Part shown: positions 44,394-53,450 of the stretch, piece after piece
Position numbering within the stretch: position 1 is the stretch's first letter
Layout of the letters: each line of letters starts with the position of its first letter
Source of the DNA: Desulfobacteraceae bacterium
GTDB taxonomy: Bacteria; Desulfobacterota; Desulfobacteria; Desulfobacterales; Desulfobacteraceae
DNA: 64,000 nt
Assembly (NCBI GenBank): GCA_004796375.1
Contig: QZLA01000306.1
Location: forward strand, 36,123-100,122
Direction: 5' to 3'
The notes under the pieces: generated by a model
What the model saw: only the letters and a program-made list of their open reading frames with translations
The model's database searches: none
What the model was told of the DNA's origin: nothing
Program-made: the position numbers and the translations under genes

Positions 44394-45641
44394 TCAGGCA
44401 CCCTCTTTGTTCACCTCTTCAAGGATGATCCGTTCAAGCAGCTCAACCGGAGGCACACCCTCCAGGCGCCTGCCTGCAATAAAAACCGTAGGGGTGGCCT
44501 CAATCCCCAGTTCTACAGCCAGTCTCACGTGAGCATCGATTCGTTCCCGTACAGTATCTGACATCATCAGATTGTCAAAATCCTTTTCCGCGCGGCTCCC
44601 TTTCCCGGTGGCGACCTGTCTTAAAATACTCATTGAATCCGATGGTTCATACATACCATTCATGTCATCATAATAAGAAAAGTGCCGGACTATATAGGGT
44701 TCCAGAATACCCATCTCAGATGCGGCAATCATGGCCTTGGAAGCGATGCATGAATTCTCGTATATGGATTCCTCAACATCACTGTTACATGCCGCATCCA
44801 ACGGGAAATTAAAATAAACAAATTTCACCCGGTCTTTGTACCTTCCCAGGATAGACAGCAGATGTTTCTCCACCATGAAAAATTCACGGCATGCACTGCA
44901 TAAAAAATCCGAAAAAACAACAACCGAAACCGCTGCATCGGGATTTCCCAATACCAGTCCGGTTTCCGGAAATTCAACCTGCTCGTCCGGCATCTGCTTG
45001 AATTCTTCTACGAACGCCGATATCTCACTCTCAGAGTATCCCCCGTTTTCCGCATCCAGATGCATGCCGTATGAAACAGACATCAGTGCCACGCACATCA
45101 CCATAAGAAATGACACATAGGCTGCTTTAAACGCCTTTTTATCAGGGGCCAGATCCTTTGAGAACAGGTTCCGGGCGACCGATCCTAAACTGAATTTGTC
45201 ATCGCGTTTTAACTGCCTTAAGGCAAAACATGCCAGAATAAAAATGACCGTGTTGATGACATAAGTGACGATACATAAAGGACATAAAAGGCCGGTGTTG
45301 ATCAGGATGCCGGCCAGCACCACATCAGCTGCCAGGGCAGTGGTAGCCCCGGGAAAAATCATGATCATGGATAATGCTGGATAACGACCACCCGAATGGA
45401 GGGTGATCAACACCGTGAAAATGGTCGTCAGATACCAGAGCAAACCAAAAAGGGCAATGGGAACCCCGAACAGGACCGCATACGGGGTCGCGGAAAGTGC
45501 AATACACGGGTCGACAAGAGAGTGACCACAACTGACTATTTTTATTCCTGATTCCGGATAGTAGTGACGAAACAGAAGCAGCGCGGATATGACGCCCCCG
45601 ACAAGGGAGAGAATAATTATGGGGTATAGGTACTTTTTCAT
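44394..45641 (-). CDS. VKOR-DsbA fusion (disulfide-bond forming system)
   Basis: This 415-residue membrane protein joins a vitamin-K-epoxide-reductase domain (residues 1-145, four to five helices; loop cysteines C38 and C46, quinone-side motif CPLC at 120-123) to a periplasmic thioredoxin-like DsbA/DsbG domain (about 225-415, active site CSAC at 248-251, then GIEATPTVFIAGRRLEG with the cis-proline). Electrons taken from secreted thiols go to the quinone pool. It replaces the DsbA/DsbB pair in many anaerobes. No ribosome site problem or truncation is seen. Confidence 0.92.
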   Translation of the reverse strand: MKKYLYPIIILSLVGGVISALLLFRHYYPESGIKIVSCGHSLVDPCIALSATPYAVLFGVPIALFGLLWYLTTIFTVLITLHSGGRYPALSMIMIFPGATTALAADVVLAGILINTGLLCPLCIVTYVINTVIFILACFALRQLKRDDKFSLGSVARNLFSKDLAPDKKAFKAAYVSFLMVMCVALMSVSYGMHLDAENGGYSESEISAFVEEFKQMPDEQVEFPETGLVLGNPDAAVSVVVFSDFLCSACREFFMVEKHLLSILGRYKDRVKFVYFNFPLDAACNSDVEESIYENSCIASKAMIAASEMGILEPYIVRHFSYYDDMNGMYEPSDSMSILRQVATGKGSRAEKDFDNLMMSDTVRERIDAHVRLAVELGIEATPTVFIAGRRLEGVPPVELLERIILEEVNKEGA

Positions 45642-45718
45642 CCGGGCTGTTCAGTGATTGATCCTCAAGAAGGATATAGGACACAGCAATATGACTTGTC
45701 AACCCGCCTAACGCAATT

Positions 45719-46174
45719 CTAATCTTTAGAAATCAGTACCTTAAGGATATCCTCCTTTCCGATAACCCCCACCACCTTGTCTGCTTCAACCACGGGAATC
45801 GTATGGAAGTGCCTCTCGACCATCAGCTTGGCGATTTCCGGTATGGGCATGTCCGGGTCTACAGCCACCGGGTCTTTTACCATGGCCTTTTCCACGGTAA
45901 TTGCCGCTGATTTTTCTAACGCCTCCTGATACCGTTTTGAAGACGCCAGGGGGAAGATCCCATCCAACAGAACGAATATAGGAGGCAGAGGCACCTCCTT
46001 TTGCTGGAAAATCAAATCGCTCTGGCACAGGATACCGATCAGCCGGTTTTCATTGTCAACCACCGGCATACCGTTGATATGGTTTTTTAAAAGCATCTCA
46101 CCGGCCCGGGTGATATCCGTATCCGGTGTGACGCTGATCACATCCTTTTCCATGATATCTTTTGCTTTGAGCAT
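45719..46174 (-). CDS. CBS-domain pair protein
   Basis: This 151-residue protein is a Bateman module of two CBS repeats: AKDIMEKDVISVTPDTDITR with HINGMPVVDNENRLIGIL, and VEKAMVKDPVAVDPDMPIPE with HFHTIPVVEADKVVGVIG. Such modules bind adenosyl compounds and sense energy or redox state. It is stand-alone, with no attached enzyme. The USP gene lies upstream on the same strand, which suggests a shared stress role. Confidence 0.92.
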   Translation of the reverse strand: MLKAKDIMEKDVISVTPDTDITRAGEMLLKNHINGMPVVDNENRLIGILCQSDLIFQQKEVPLPPIFVLLDGIFPLASSKRYQEALEKSAAITVEKAMVKDPVAVDPDMPIPEIAKLMVERHFHTIPVVEADKVVGVIGKEDILKVLISKD

Positions 46175-46195
46175 GGCAGATCTCCTTATGGGTAT

Positions 46196-47131
46196 TCAGT
46201 GGTTGTGACGAACGGCCAGTACCGGACAGGGGGCTCTCGAGATTACCCGGTCAGTGGTCGATCCCACCAGAAATTGTTCCAAAAGGCTGTGGCCACGAAT
46301 GCCAAGTACGATCATATCCACGGATTCCCTTGCAGCATAATCCAATAGTTCCTGATAGGGCTGTCCCTGTAAAAGGACCGTTACCGGTGTGCACCAGTTG
46401 CGGCTGTCCTCGGGGACCATTTCGGAAAGCTGCCGTTTGAGATGGCTGGTCAGTGAATCACCGGGTTCTGGAACCATCTCCGCATCACGGCTTTGCAGCT
46501 GAGCATAATCAGACTCGCTCAGGTCAACCGGCATGGCCGGACGCATGACATGGGCCAGGTGAAGCTGGGTCTGAAATTCCTGGGCCAGGCTCAACGCATA
46601 GTCAAATGCCAGTGTTGAATCGGAAGAAAAATCGCAGCCCACCAGGATTTTTTCCAGTTTCAGTTTTTCCAGGACCGGTTCTTTGGGCAGGGTTTCTTTG
46701 GCCTGAAGCACCAACAGCGGGCTTGACAAAATCTTTACCAACCGGCTCGTGACAGAGCCGATCAGGAACCGCTTGAATCCCGACCCGCCATAAGTGGCCG
46801 CAATCACCATATCCGCATCATTCTCCCGGGCCAGCCGGTCAATTTCATCTGCCGGATGCCCGGTGGCAATGGCGATCTCACATTTGAAATCGATCTCCCG
46901 GGCCATACTGTCCAGGCGCTCACGGGCCAGGGCGACCCGCTCGCTCTCGATGCCCGCATACACGATATACGGTGTCATATGGCTCGATACAATGGGGGCT
47001 TCAGGTATAACATGACACAAGGTCAATGCTGCACCATACTCCTGGGCCAATGATTTTCCATAGGATAGAATCAGGTGGGTGAATTCTGAAAAATCAATGG
47101 CACACATGATTTTTTGGGGGGCTATCCTCAT
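46196..47131 (-). CDS. double universal stress protein (UspA-type)
   Basis: This protein of about 311 residues contains two USP domains in tandem. Each starts with a KIMCAIDFSEFTHL- or KILVGCDFSSDSTL-type strand. The second ends with the full ATP motif LGIRGHSLLEQFLVGS; the first has Ala in place of the first Gly (AATYGGSGFKRFLIGS). The frame is open to 47218, but AAGGAGGAGA lies directly before two ATGs (47134 and 47131); the second has better spacing. It is divergent from the flavoprotein gene at 47410. Confidence 0.9.
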   Translation of the reverse strand: MRIAPQKIMCAIDFSEFTHLILSYGKSLAQEYGAALTLCHVIPEAPIVSSHMTPYIVYAGIESERVALARERLDSMAREIDFKCEIAIATGHPADEIDRLARENDADMVIAATYGGSGFKRFLIGSVTSRLVKILSSPLLVLQAKETLPKEPVLEKLKLEKILVGCDFSSDSTLAFDYALSLAQEFQTQLHLAHVMRPAMPVDLSESDYAQLQSRDAEMVPEPGDSLTSHLKRQLSEMVPEDSRNWCTPVTVLLQGQPYQELLDYAARESVDMIVLGIRGHSLLEQFLVGSTTDRVISRAPCPVLAVRHNH

Positions 47132-47308
47132 CATTCTCCTCCTTGGGTTAAGTGTTAATACATACAAGAAGTATGAATGTCGCTGAGTACAGCGCATGCA
47201 CACGGATGTCAGTGCCAACCTTTATTACACCTCAAAGCCGGATCCGGCCAGCCAGACAGAAAAGAAGCGATACCAACATGAGGTCATGGATTGTTCCATT
47301 GTAATATT

Positions 47309-47328
47309 CTTGACCGGCCAACGTCAAG
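47309..47328. promoter_or_regulatory. inverted repeat in the divergent usp / flavoprotein intergenic region
   Basis: CTTGAC-N8-GTCAAG is a perfect 6-bp palindrome pair, placed about 80 nt before the flavoprotein start and about 180 nt before the USP start. It looks like a dimer operator. No regulator is suggested. The rest of the 278-nt gap shows nothing I can name. Confidence 0.35.
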
Positions 47329-47409
47329 GAGAATTGACTCCAATCCGGTCATGGGCTAAATTAAGACAACGACCCATCCATTTTAACCGGATATCCATGG
47401 TCTTAAAAA

Positions 47410-49446
47410 ATGATCCTGAAACCGAACAGCCGGGTGCATATTATTGGGGGGGGGCCTGCCGGATCGCTTTTCGCCATTCACCTGCTCAGGGAAGCGGAAT
47501 CAGGCGGCAGGCCCCTGCAAGTCTCTATTATTGACCAACGCTTTGGTCAAGATACGGACTGTGATCCCCAATGTTTTACCGGATGTAATCTCTGTGCCGG
47601 GGTGATCTCTCCTCAACTGCACAAAGAGTTGAATACCTTGGGGATCCATATCCCCGGCCAAGTGATGTGTGAATCCTTTTCTCACATCTGGATTCACGGG
47701 TCCTGGAAAAATTTCCCCCTGAAGGTTCCCAAATCCCAGACGCTCTGCTCCGTATTCAGGGGAACGCTTCCCAAAGACCGCAGGGATTACCGGCCAGGAT
47801 TTGACAGTTTCCTTATGAGCACTGCAAAAACGCTTGGAGTACAACCCATTGCCGGAACCGTGGAAAGCATCAGGTACACAGACAGGCGAACCCCGGTGCT
47901 CGGTGTGCAGACCCATTCAGGTGAAACCCAACACATCGAGTCTGATTTCATCTGTATGGCCACTGGCGTGAATGCGTGGCACCTGCCCGGCCAAAACCGG
48001 CTGCTTGAATCCTACCAGCGGATCAATCCCGGATTCACACCGCCTGACACCCGCCAGACCCTGATTGTCGAGATGAAACCGGGAAAGCCGTTTTTAAAAA
48101 CCTATATGGATCGTGAGCTTTACCTGATTGTATCGGGGTCCCGGACGCTTCTTCTCGAACATGCTGCGCTGGTGCCCAAAGGGGATTATCTCACCATTGC
48201 CCTGGTGGGAAAAAGTATTGACCGTGCCATATTCCCCAAAGATACCCGACGGGTGATCCAAACCTTTCTTTCGCTTCCTCAAGTGCAGACCATCCTGCCG
48301 GGCATGTCACTGGGCAATACGCCCATGACCTGCATGTGCAATCCTCAGATGTCTGTCGGCCTGTCCCAATCACCGTTTGAAGACCGGATAGCGGTTTTGG
48401 GAGACGCTCTGGGCGCAAGGCTCTACCGGGATGGCTTGTACTCAGCCTGCATCAGTGCAGGGACCCTGACCAGAACCGTTCTCCATGAGGGTGTGGACAA
48501 ACAAAGCCTCAACCGTGGATTTGCCGACCTGTTGAACTGGCTTGAAACAGACAACCGGTATTGCCGCCTGGTGTTCGGGCTCACCCAGTCCATCCTCAAA
48601 TCCAACCTGATGTGCCGGATTTTTTACCAGACCTTTGCAAGCGAAATGAAATTTAAAACAAGTGAATCCTGGCCTTTGGGCAAAATTTTATGGAACATCG
48701 GCAGCGGTTCTGCAGACTACGCTGCCGTTGTCAAAGATCTGGCCACACTCCCCGTGTTACGCTCCTTTTTAACCGGTACTGTCAAAACTTTTCGAAACAT
48801 CCTTACCGAACTGTTCTTTGGAATCAGGTGGGGCGCTTTTGGCAGATACCCGGCAGTGATCCTCAAGGAGAAACGGGAGGTGATCAAGCAGAGCATTGAA
48901 AAAGCAGCCGGGATCACCCTGAGCCCCAAGCCCCAGATGGAACGGATGTATGCGATCAAAGTCAGGGCACCGGCCCGGGCGATCTATGAAGAACTCGGCC
49001 GGTTCGGCGACATCCAGTCCAAGTTTCTCAGGCTCAGGTTTGTCAATGTCAAGCGGATCAAAGGACTTCCCAACCAAGTGGGGGCAGTGGTCAGGTATTC
49101 GGCGCGCTTCCCGCCCATTGCCATGGACGTCCGCCTGATCCGTTCCATTCCTGACCGGGTGCTGCTGTTTGAACCCCAGGAACTGTTCGCACAGAACGGC
49201 ATACTTCTCTTTGATATCACCCCCACAACGGACGGAAACAATCGCCTGGTGATTTATACGGCCTTTGACTATAAAACCGGGCACACCCCTTTTCAAAAAC
49301 TGCTCTTTAAAGCGTTGCGCCACACCTTTCCGGATTATGCTCATGACGTGGTGTGGAACCATGCCATCTGCAGTATTAAAGCCCAGGCAGAACAGGTTTC
49401 CCGGTCAGTCCACCAGGAAAAAGGTTTCCCGGGTCAATTGACGTAA
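47410..49446 (+). CDS. geranylgeranyl-reductase-like flavoprotein with C-terminal START/SRPBCC-like domain
   Basis: This 678-residue protein has an FAD-binding N-terminus (VHIIGGGPAGSLFAIHL), two cysteine-rich patches (CDPQCFTGCNLCAG), and the family's AVLGDALGARLYRDGLYSAC motif near 330. Family members reduce polyprenyl chains or similar lipids. Residues from about 520 form a START-like module (YAIKVRAPARAIYEELGRFGDI, FPPIAMDVRLIRSIPD) that could hold a hydrophobic substrate. Gly13-15 are encoded by an unbroken run of nine G at 47446-47454. The ATG at 47410 lacks a good ribosome site. The last 42 nt overlap the convergent gene. Confidence 0.72.
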   Translation: MILKPNSRVHIIGGGPAGSLFAIHLLREAESGGRPLQVSIIDQRFGQDTDCDPQCFTGCNLCAGVISPQLHKELNTLGIHIPGQVMCESFSHIWIHGSWKNFPLKVPKSQTLCSVFRGTLPKDRRDYRPGFDSFLMSTAKTLGVQPIAGTVESIRYTDRRTPVLGVQTHSGETQHIESDFICMATGVNAWHLPGQNRLLESYQRINPGFTPPDTRQTLIVEMKPGKPFLKTYMDRELYLIVSGSRTLLLEHAALVPKGDYLTIALVGKSIDRAIFPKDTRRVIQTFLSLPQVQTILPGMSLGNTPMTCMCNPQMSVGLSQSPFEDRIAVLGDALGARLYRDGLYSACISAGTLTRTVLHEGVDKQSLNRGFADLLNWLETDNRYCRLVFGLTQSILKSNLMCRIFYQTFASEMKFKTSESWPLGKILWNIGSGSADYAAVVKDLATLPVLRSFLTGTVKTFRNILTELFFGIRWGAFGRYPAVILKEKREVIKQSIEKAAGITLSPKPQMERMYAIKVRAPARAIYEELGRFGDIQSKFLRLRFVNVKRIKGLPNQVGAVVRYSARFPPIAMDVRLIRSIPDRVLLFEPQELFAQNGILLFDITPTTDGNNRLVIYTAFDYKTGHTPFQKLLFKALRHTFPDYAHDVVWNHAICSIKAQAEQVSRSVHQEKGFPGQLT

Positions 49447-51462
49447 AACCCCTGAGGATACACTGCCCAGAAGCCAGCGTTTGATGCCGGCAAGCCCCCG
49501 TTTGCCCATCACCACCGTACCAAAGCTCTCCTCTTTGATGATCCGTACAAGGGTATGAACCACATCCCCTTTGACAGGAACGATCTTGAATACAATATCA
49601 GCGTCAAACCGGGCAATTCGCCTGAGCCTCTCCCACTGGCGGGTATATGCTGCCGGATTGACCGACCCGCTGGTTTTGTCCGGGGCAACATGGATGAATT
49701 CGAATTGAAACCAGGGATTCTCCATCAATGTCCGCTGTAAAAATTTCAAGGCAAGCAGGGTCGTAAACGAAAAATCAACAGGAACAATGACCCGCCTGAA
49801 ATCGGGATTACATGAAAGGCTTGCCATGACACGCTTCCGCTGCTTGTAGAGTATCCGCTCCTGCCAGTCTTTCCCTGGCTCTGAACCAAAAAATACATGC
49901 CCGGGATCCTCTTTGTCGATCTCCTCGATCAATATTTCCTCCCAATGGTGGGGAGGTGCCACCTGCTGGTGAACCGTGATATCCCTGCTGTCACTGCCCG
50001 GGATCAATGTGCTGGAATTGACCCACTGTAAAAAATCTGCCCGTGTGTCCTCATCAACTTTTGCTGCATGATACGCTTTGAATGCATCCCTCCCCGGCGG
50101 TTCCAGGAAAATGATCCTTGAAGGCCGGTGCAGGGCGTTAGAAGATCCCATCAGGGGCCAGCATGATCTGAACGTCTCCATATCCCGTGGGTGTGAAATG
50201 ACCCACAGGGTTTTAAAATTCCGGGTGAGCAGTTCATGGGCCAGTCCGGTGTGCTCCTGTTCAATACCGGGCCATCGACTGCAGCAGAAACCCTGCTCCA
50301 GGATGACCCGTTTGAGGCACCAGTTGCAGTTCCGGCATCCGATAATCCGTTGGCCGCCCTGTCTGGCCTTGGCCACCCAGGCGGGATCGGCCCTTAACGG
50401 ACGTCCAAGGCCAATCAGGTCGGCGCTGCCCGATTGGATCAGTCGTTCTGCCTGGAGAGGCGCGGTGATCCGTCCGGCGGCCACCACCGGGATTCCCACC
50501 GCTTTTTTAAGGGTCACCGTGTCCTGTTCAAGGTATGAGGGACGGGCCATTTCCTGTTTGACCCCTGGCGAGAAAATCGAGTTGTAGGTCCCCGCGGACA
50601 CAGACAGATATGAAATACCCGCCTTCTCAAGGTGACGGGCAAATGCTACGGCTTCGGGAAGCTCAATACCGCCGGGCACCCACTCCTTGAGCAGCAGCCT
50701 GAACCCGATGGGAAACCCTGGGGGCAATTGCTGCTTCACCGCACGGATCACCTCCAGTGGAAACCGGATCCTGCCCTTGAAATCCGGACCATATGCTGAC
50801 GTCAGTTTATTGGTAAACAGCGACAGATACTGACACAGCAGATATCCATTGGCACCGTGAAGCTCCACCATATCAAATCCGGCACGATAGGCCAGGCGCG
50901 CTGCGAATGCGAACTGGCGGACGATACGATCACGGTCCTGCTGCGTCATGGCCACGCGCCATGAGGTAAATTTGTCCACGCAATAGCGCGTCAGGTTGAA
51001 CCGCTTTTCAAAGGGGAAAAAGTGCATAAAATCTTTGAGCGATTCCACGTTGAATGCCAGGTGGGCACTATCCAGCGGAGACGGGAGCATGGGGTGTCTG
51101 GTCCGGGCAAAACGCCCGGCATGATTCAGCTGGAGGCAGGCAACACTTCCCTCTTTTTTGATCTCATCAGCCAGCCGGGAGAGCCCTGGAAGCATCTGCT
51201 CACTGTCTGCTCTCAGGTTGAACCGGGAAACCACGCCGGCACCGGAAACCGCGGCATTGGCCACGATCACCATGCCCGTGCCTGAACCGGCAAGTTTGCC
51301 GTAAAACTTGACCATCCATGTACTGGCCCGGCCGTCGGGATGTGCAAATCCTGTGTGCACGGGCAGTGCAACAAGCCGGTTTCTGACCTCAACCCCGCCG
51401 ACATGCAACGGGCTGAAAAGGAATGGAAAACCGGTATCTTCATTCGAGGTTTTCCGATTCAT
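49405..51462 (-). CDS. Old Yellow Enzyme-type flavin oxidoreductase fused to universal stress protein domains
   Basis: This 685-residue protein has three parts. Residues 1-395 form an OYE-like TIM barrel (LFSPLHVGGVEVRNRLV, LQLNHAGRFA, active-site region ELHGANGYLLCQYLSLF, DLIGLGRPLRADP) with a C-terminal Fe-S cysteine set (C376, C379, C382, C393). Residues about 415-545 look like a degenerate USP domain. Residues 555-685 are a full USP domain (RVIVPVDFSFTTLLAL, ATP motif MGKRGLAGIKRWLLGS). OYE/2,4-dienoyl-CoA-reductase-type enzymes reduce activated double bonds; an attached nucleotide-binding USP could gate activity by ATP. This fusion is not one I know. Confidence 0.85.
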   Translation of the reverse strand: MNRKTSNEDTGFPFLFSPLHVGGVEVRNRLVALPVHTGFAHPDGRASTWMVKFYGKLAGSGTGMVIVANAAVSGAGVVSRFNLRADSEQMLPGLSRLADEIKKEGSVACLQLNHAGRFARTRHPMLPSPLDSAHLAFNVESLKDFMHFFPFEKRFNLTRYCVDKFTSWRVAMTQQDRDRIVRQFAFAARLAYRAGFDMVELHGANGYLLCQYLSLFTNKLTSAYGPDFKGRIRFPLEVIRAVKQQLPPGFPIGFRLLLKEWVPGGIELPEAVAFARHLEKAGISYLSVSAGTYNSIFSPGVKQEMARPSYLEQDTVTLKKAVGIPVVAAGRITAPLQAERLIQSGSADLIGLGRPLRADPAWVAKARQGGQRIIGCRNCNWCLKRVILEQGFCCSRWPGIEQEHTGLAHELLTRNFKTLWVISHPRDMETFRSCWPLMGSSNALHRPSRIIFLEPPGRDAFKAYHAAKVDEDTRADFLQWVNSSTLIPGSDSRDITVHQQVAPPHHWEEILIEEIDKEDPGHVFFGSEPGKDWQERILYKQRKRVMASLSCNPDFRRVIVPVDFSFTTLLALKFLQRTLMENPWFQFEFIHVAPDKTSGSVNPAAYTRQWERLRRIARFDADIVFKIVPVKGDVVHTLVRIIKEESFGTVVMGKRGLAGIKRWLLGSVSSGVLRQLTRETFFLVD

Positions 51463-51543
51463 GGCGAATTTTACTCTTTTACATTTGTTTATAAGAGTTT
51501 ATCATAAATCACCTGACTTTTAAAAGAGTGAACCCCCCTGCCC

Positions 51544-52647
51544 ATGTATACAAAGAGTCCCCCATACACGATCCTTGTCACCGGCGCCACCGGATACCTG
51601 GGTTCTGCCATCTGTGCAGATCTTTGCCGGAATCATCGCATCATCGGTGTATATATCAAGGCACCCACCGCCGGATTAATCGCTTCAGCCCCGGGGGTTG
51701 TCTGGGAGTGCGGTGATGTGGTGGAAACCGGATGCCTGGAGTGCATCCTGAAACGCGCCGCATCACGGGGGCACCCGGTCGGCTACATAATCCACCTGGC
51801 CGCCTTTACCGACTATGGGGATAAATGGCAGGATGAATACACCGATACCAATGTGATCGGCACACGCAATGTCATCGAAACCGCATGCCATGCCGGTGTT
51901 AAAAGAATCCTGTTTGCATCCAGCATCGCCGCCCTGGAACCGCCGCCCGAAGGCATGCGGCTCACCGAGCAGACCTCGGTGTTCGCACAGATGGCCTATG
52001 CAAAGAGCAAGGCCATGGGTGAAACACTCCTCAAGGAAAATTCTGCCCGGATACCGGCTGTAATTCTCAGGCTGGGCGGTGTATTTACCGACTGGTGTGA
52101 GCTGCCGCCGCTGTTCAGCCTGATGAACCATTGGAGTATCCCGTTTTTCGGCAGGCTCATGCCCGGGCAAGGGCGTTCGGGCTTTCCACATATCCACCGC
52201 AGGGATGTCATCGCCATGGTCCGGCGAATCGTGGAAATGGACCGGGAGTTGCCGCCCTATGAGGTGCTGTTCGCTTCCCCGCCGGGCGCCACCCTTCAAA
52301 AGGATCTTTTTCCGATTATCAGAAAAGAATCCCATCCGCACTTTTCCACCGCGCCGATATCGGTACCCCCCATGATCGCCAGGGCTGTGCTGCTGATAAA
52401 ATACAGCGTGAACACCCTGATGCTGAAACAGACCTATGAGCGGGCATGGATGATCCGGTACCTTGACCGGCCGCTCTGGGTCGATACCGCATATACCCGG
52501 AACCGTCTCGGCTGGCACCCCTCTCCCGAACTACATGTGCTAAAAAAACTCCCGGTACTGATGAAACAATTCCGTGAACACCGCAGGGAATGGATCCGGC
52601 GGAATATCAACCGTAATGACCAGAATTATGAGTACCACCCGGATTAA
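51544..52647 (+). CDS. NAD-dependent epimerase/dehydratase (extended SDR)
   Basis: This 367-residue protein has the Rossmann motif ILVTGATGYLGSAIC at residue 11, IIHLAAFTDYGDKW, the catalytic pair in MAYAKSKAMGE (YxxxK) and substrate-domain residues typical of sugar-nucleotide epimerases or 3-beta-hydroxysteroid dehydrogenases. The C-terminal RLGWHPSPELHVLKKLP is typical of the latter group. The substrate is unknown. It is divergent from the OYE-USP gene, and with the two flavoproteins may act on lipids or isoprenoids, which is inference. Confidence 0.82.
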   Translation: MYTKSPPYTILVTGATGYLGSAICADLCRNHRIIGVYIKAPTAGLIASAPGVVWECGDVVETGCLECILKRAASRGHPVGYIIHLAAFTDYGDKWQDEYTDTNVIGTRNVIETACHAGVKRILFASSIAALEPPPEGMRLTEQTSVFAQMAYAKSKAMGETLLKENSARIPAVILRLGGVFTDWCELPPLFSLMNHWSIPFFGRLMPGQGRSGFPHIHRRDVIAMVRRIVEMDRELPPYEVLFASPPGATLQKDLFPIIRKESHPHFSTAPISVPPMIARAVLLIKYSVNTLMLKQTYERAWMIRYLDRPLWVDTAYTRNRLGWHPSPELHVLKKLPVLMKQFREHRREWIRRNINRNDQNYEYHPD

Positions 52648-52739
52648 TCCGGCTGAACCCCCACCTGCGAGTCAGACCCTTTCATGTACCGCTTTTTCTT
52701 GTATATGCCCGGGCACTGGTATATTGTACATGGACAGCC

Positions 52740-53447
52740 ATGAAAAAAAAAATTCTGATCATAGAGGATAACACTGATCTGTCCCACATTCTCCGGGTGA
52801 ACATCGAAGCCCTGGGATTTGATACGGATCTGGCCGTATCCGGTGATGAGGGCCTGGAAAAGGCCCTGAGCAATGGGCCCGATCTGATTGTACTGGATCT
52901 CATGCTGCCGGGCATGCCCGGGCTTGAAATTCTTAAACGACTCAGGAACGGCGGGTCAAAAGTCCCTGTCCTGGTCCTCACTTCCAAGTCTTCGGAAATG
53001 GACCGGGTGATCGGGCTTGAACTCGGTGCCGATGACTATGTAACAAAACCGTTCAGCGTGATGGAACTCCAGGCACGCATCAAGGCGATCCTGAGGCGGA
53101 CCGGTAAGGTGGAACCTGAAACACCTCCCAACCGAATCAGGATGGTATTTGGTGATCTCACCATTATCCCGGAAAACAGACAGGTTCAAATCAAGGACAA
53201 GCCGGTTGATCTCACGGCCAAGGAGTTCGACCTGCTGCAGCATTTTGCCAACCGGCCGGGCCAGGTCCTGAACCGGAGCCAGCTCCTGGACGCGGTCTGG
53301 GGATACGGGCACGGCGGATACGAACATACGGTCAATTCACACATCAACCGGCTTCGCAGTAAAATTGAACAGAACCCGGATACACCGGCCTTTATCCTGA
53401 CGGTCTGGGGGGTTGGATACAAGTTTACCGACGCATACCAGGAATGA
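52740..53447 (+). CDS. OmpR/PhoB-family response regulator
   Basis: This 235-residue protein has a receiver domain (acidic ED at 9-10, phospho-acceptor D53 in LIVLDLMLPG, K103 in YVTKPFSV) and a C-terminal winged helix ending AFILTVWGVGYKF. The codons after ATG form a run of ten A (52743-52752). The histidine kinase gene follows after 3 nt. The target genes are unknown. Confidence 0.94.
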   Translation: MKKKILIIEDNTDLSHILRVNIEALGFDTDLAVSGDEGLEKALSNGPDLIVLDLMLPGMPGLEILKRLRNGGSKVPVLVLTSKSSEMDRVIGLELGADDYVTKPFSVMELQARIKAILRRTGKVEPETPPNRIRMVFGDLTIIPENRQVQIKDKPVDLTAKEFDLLQHFANRPGQVLNRSQLLDAVWGYGHGGYEHTVNSHINRLRSKIEQNPDTPAFILTVWGVGYKFTDAYQE

Positions 53448-53450
53448 TCC

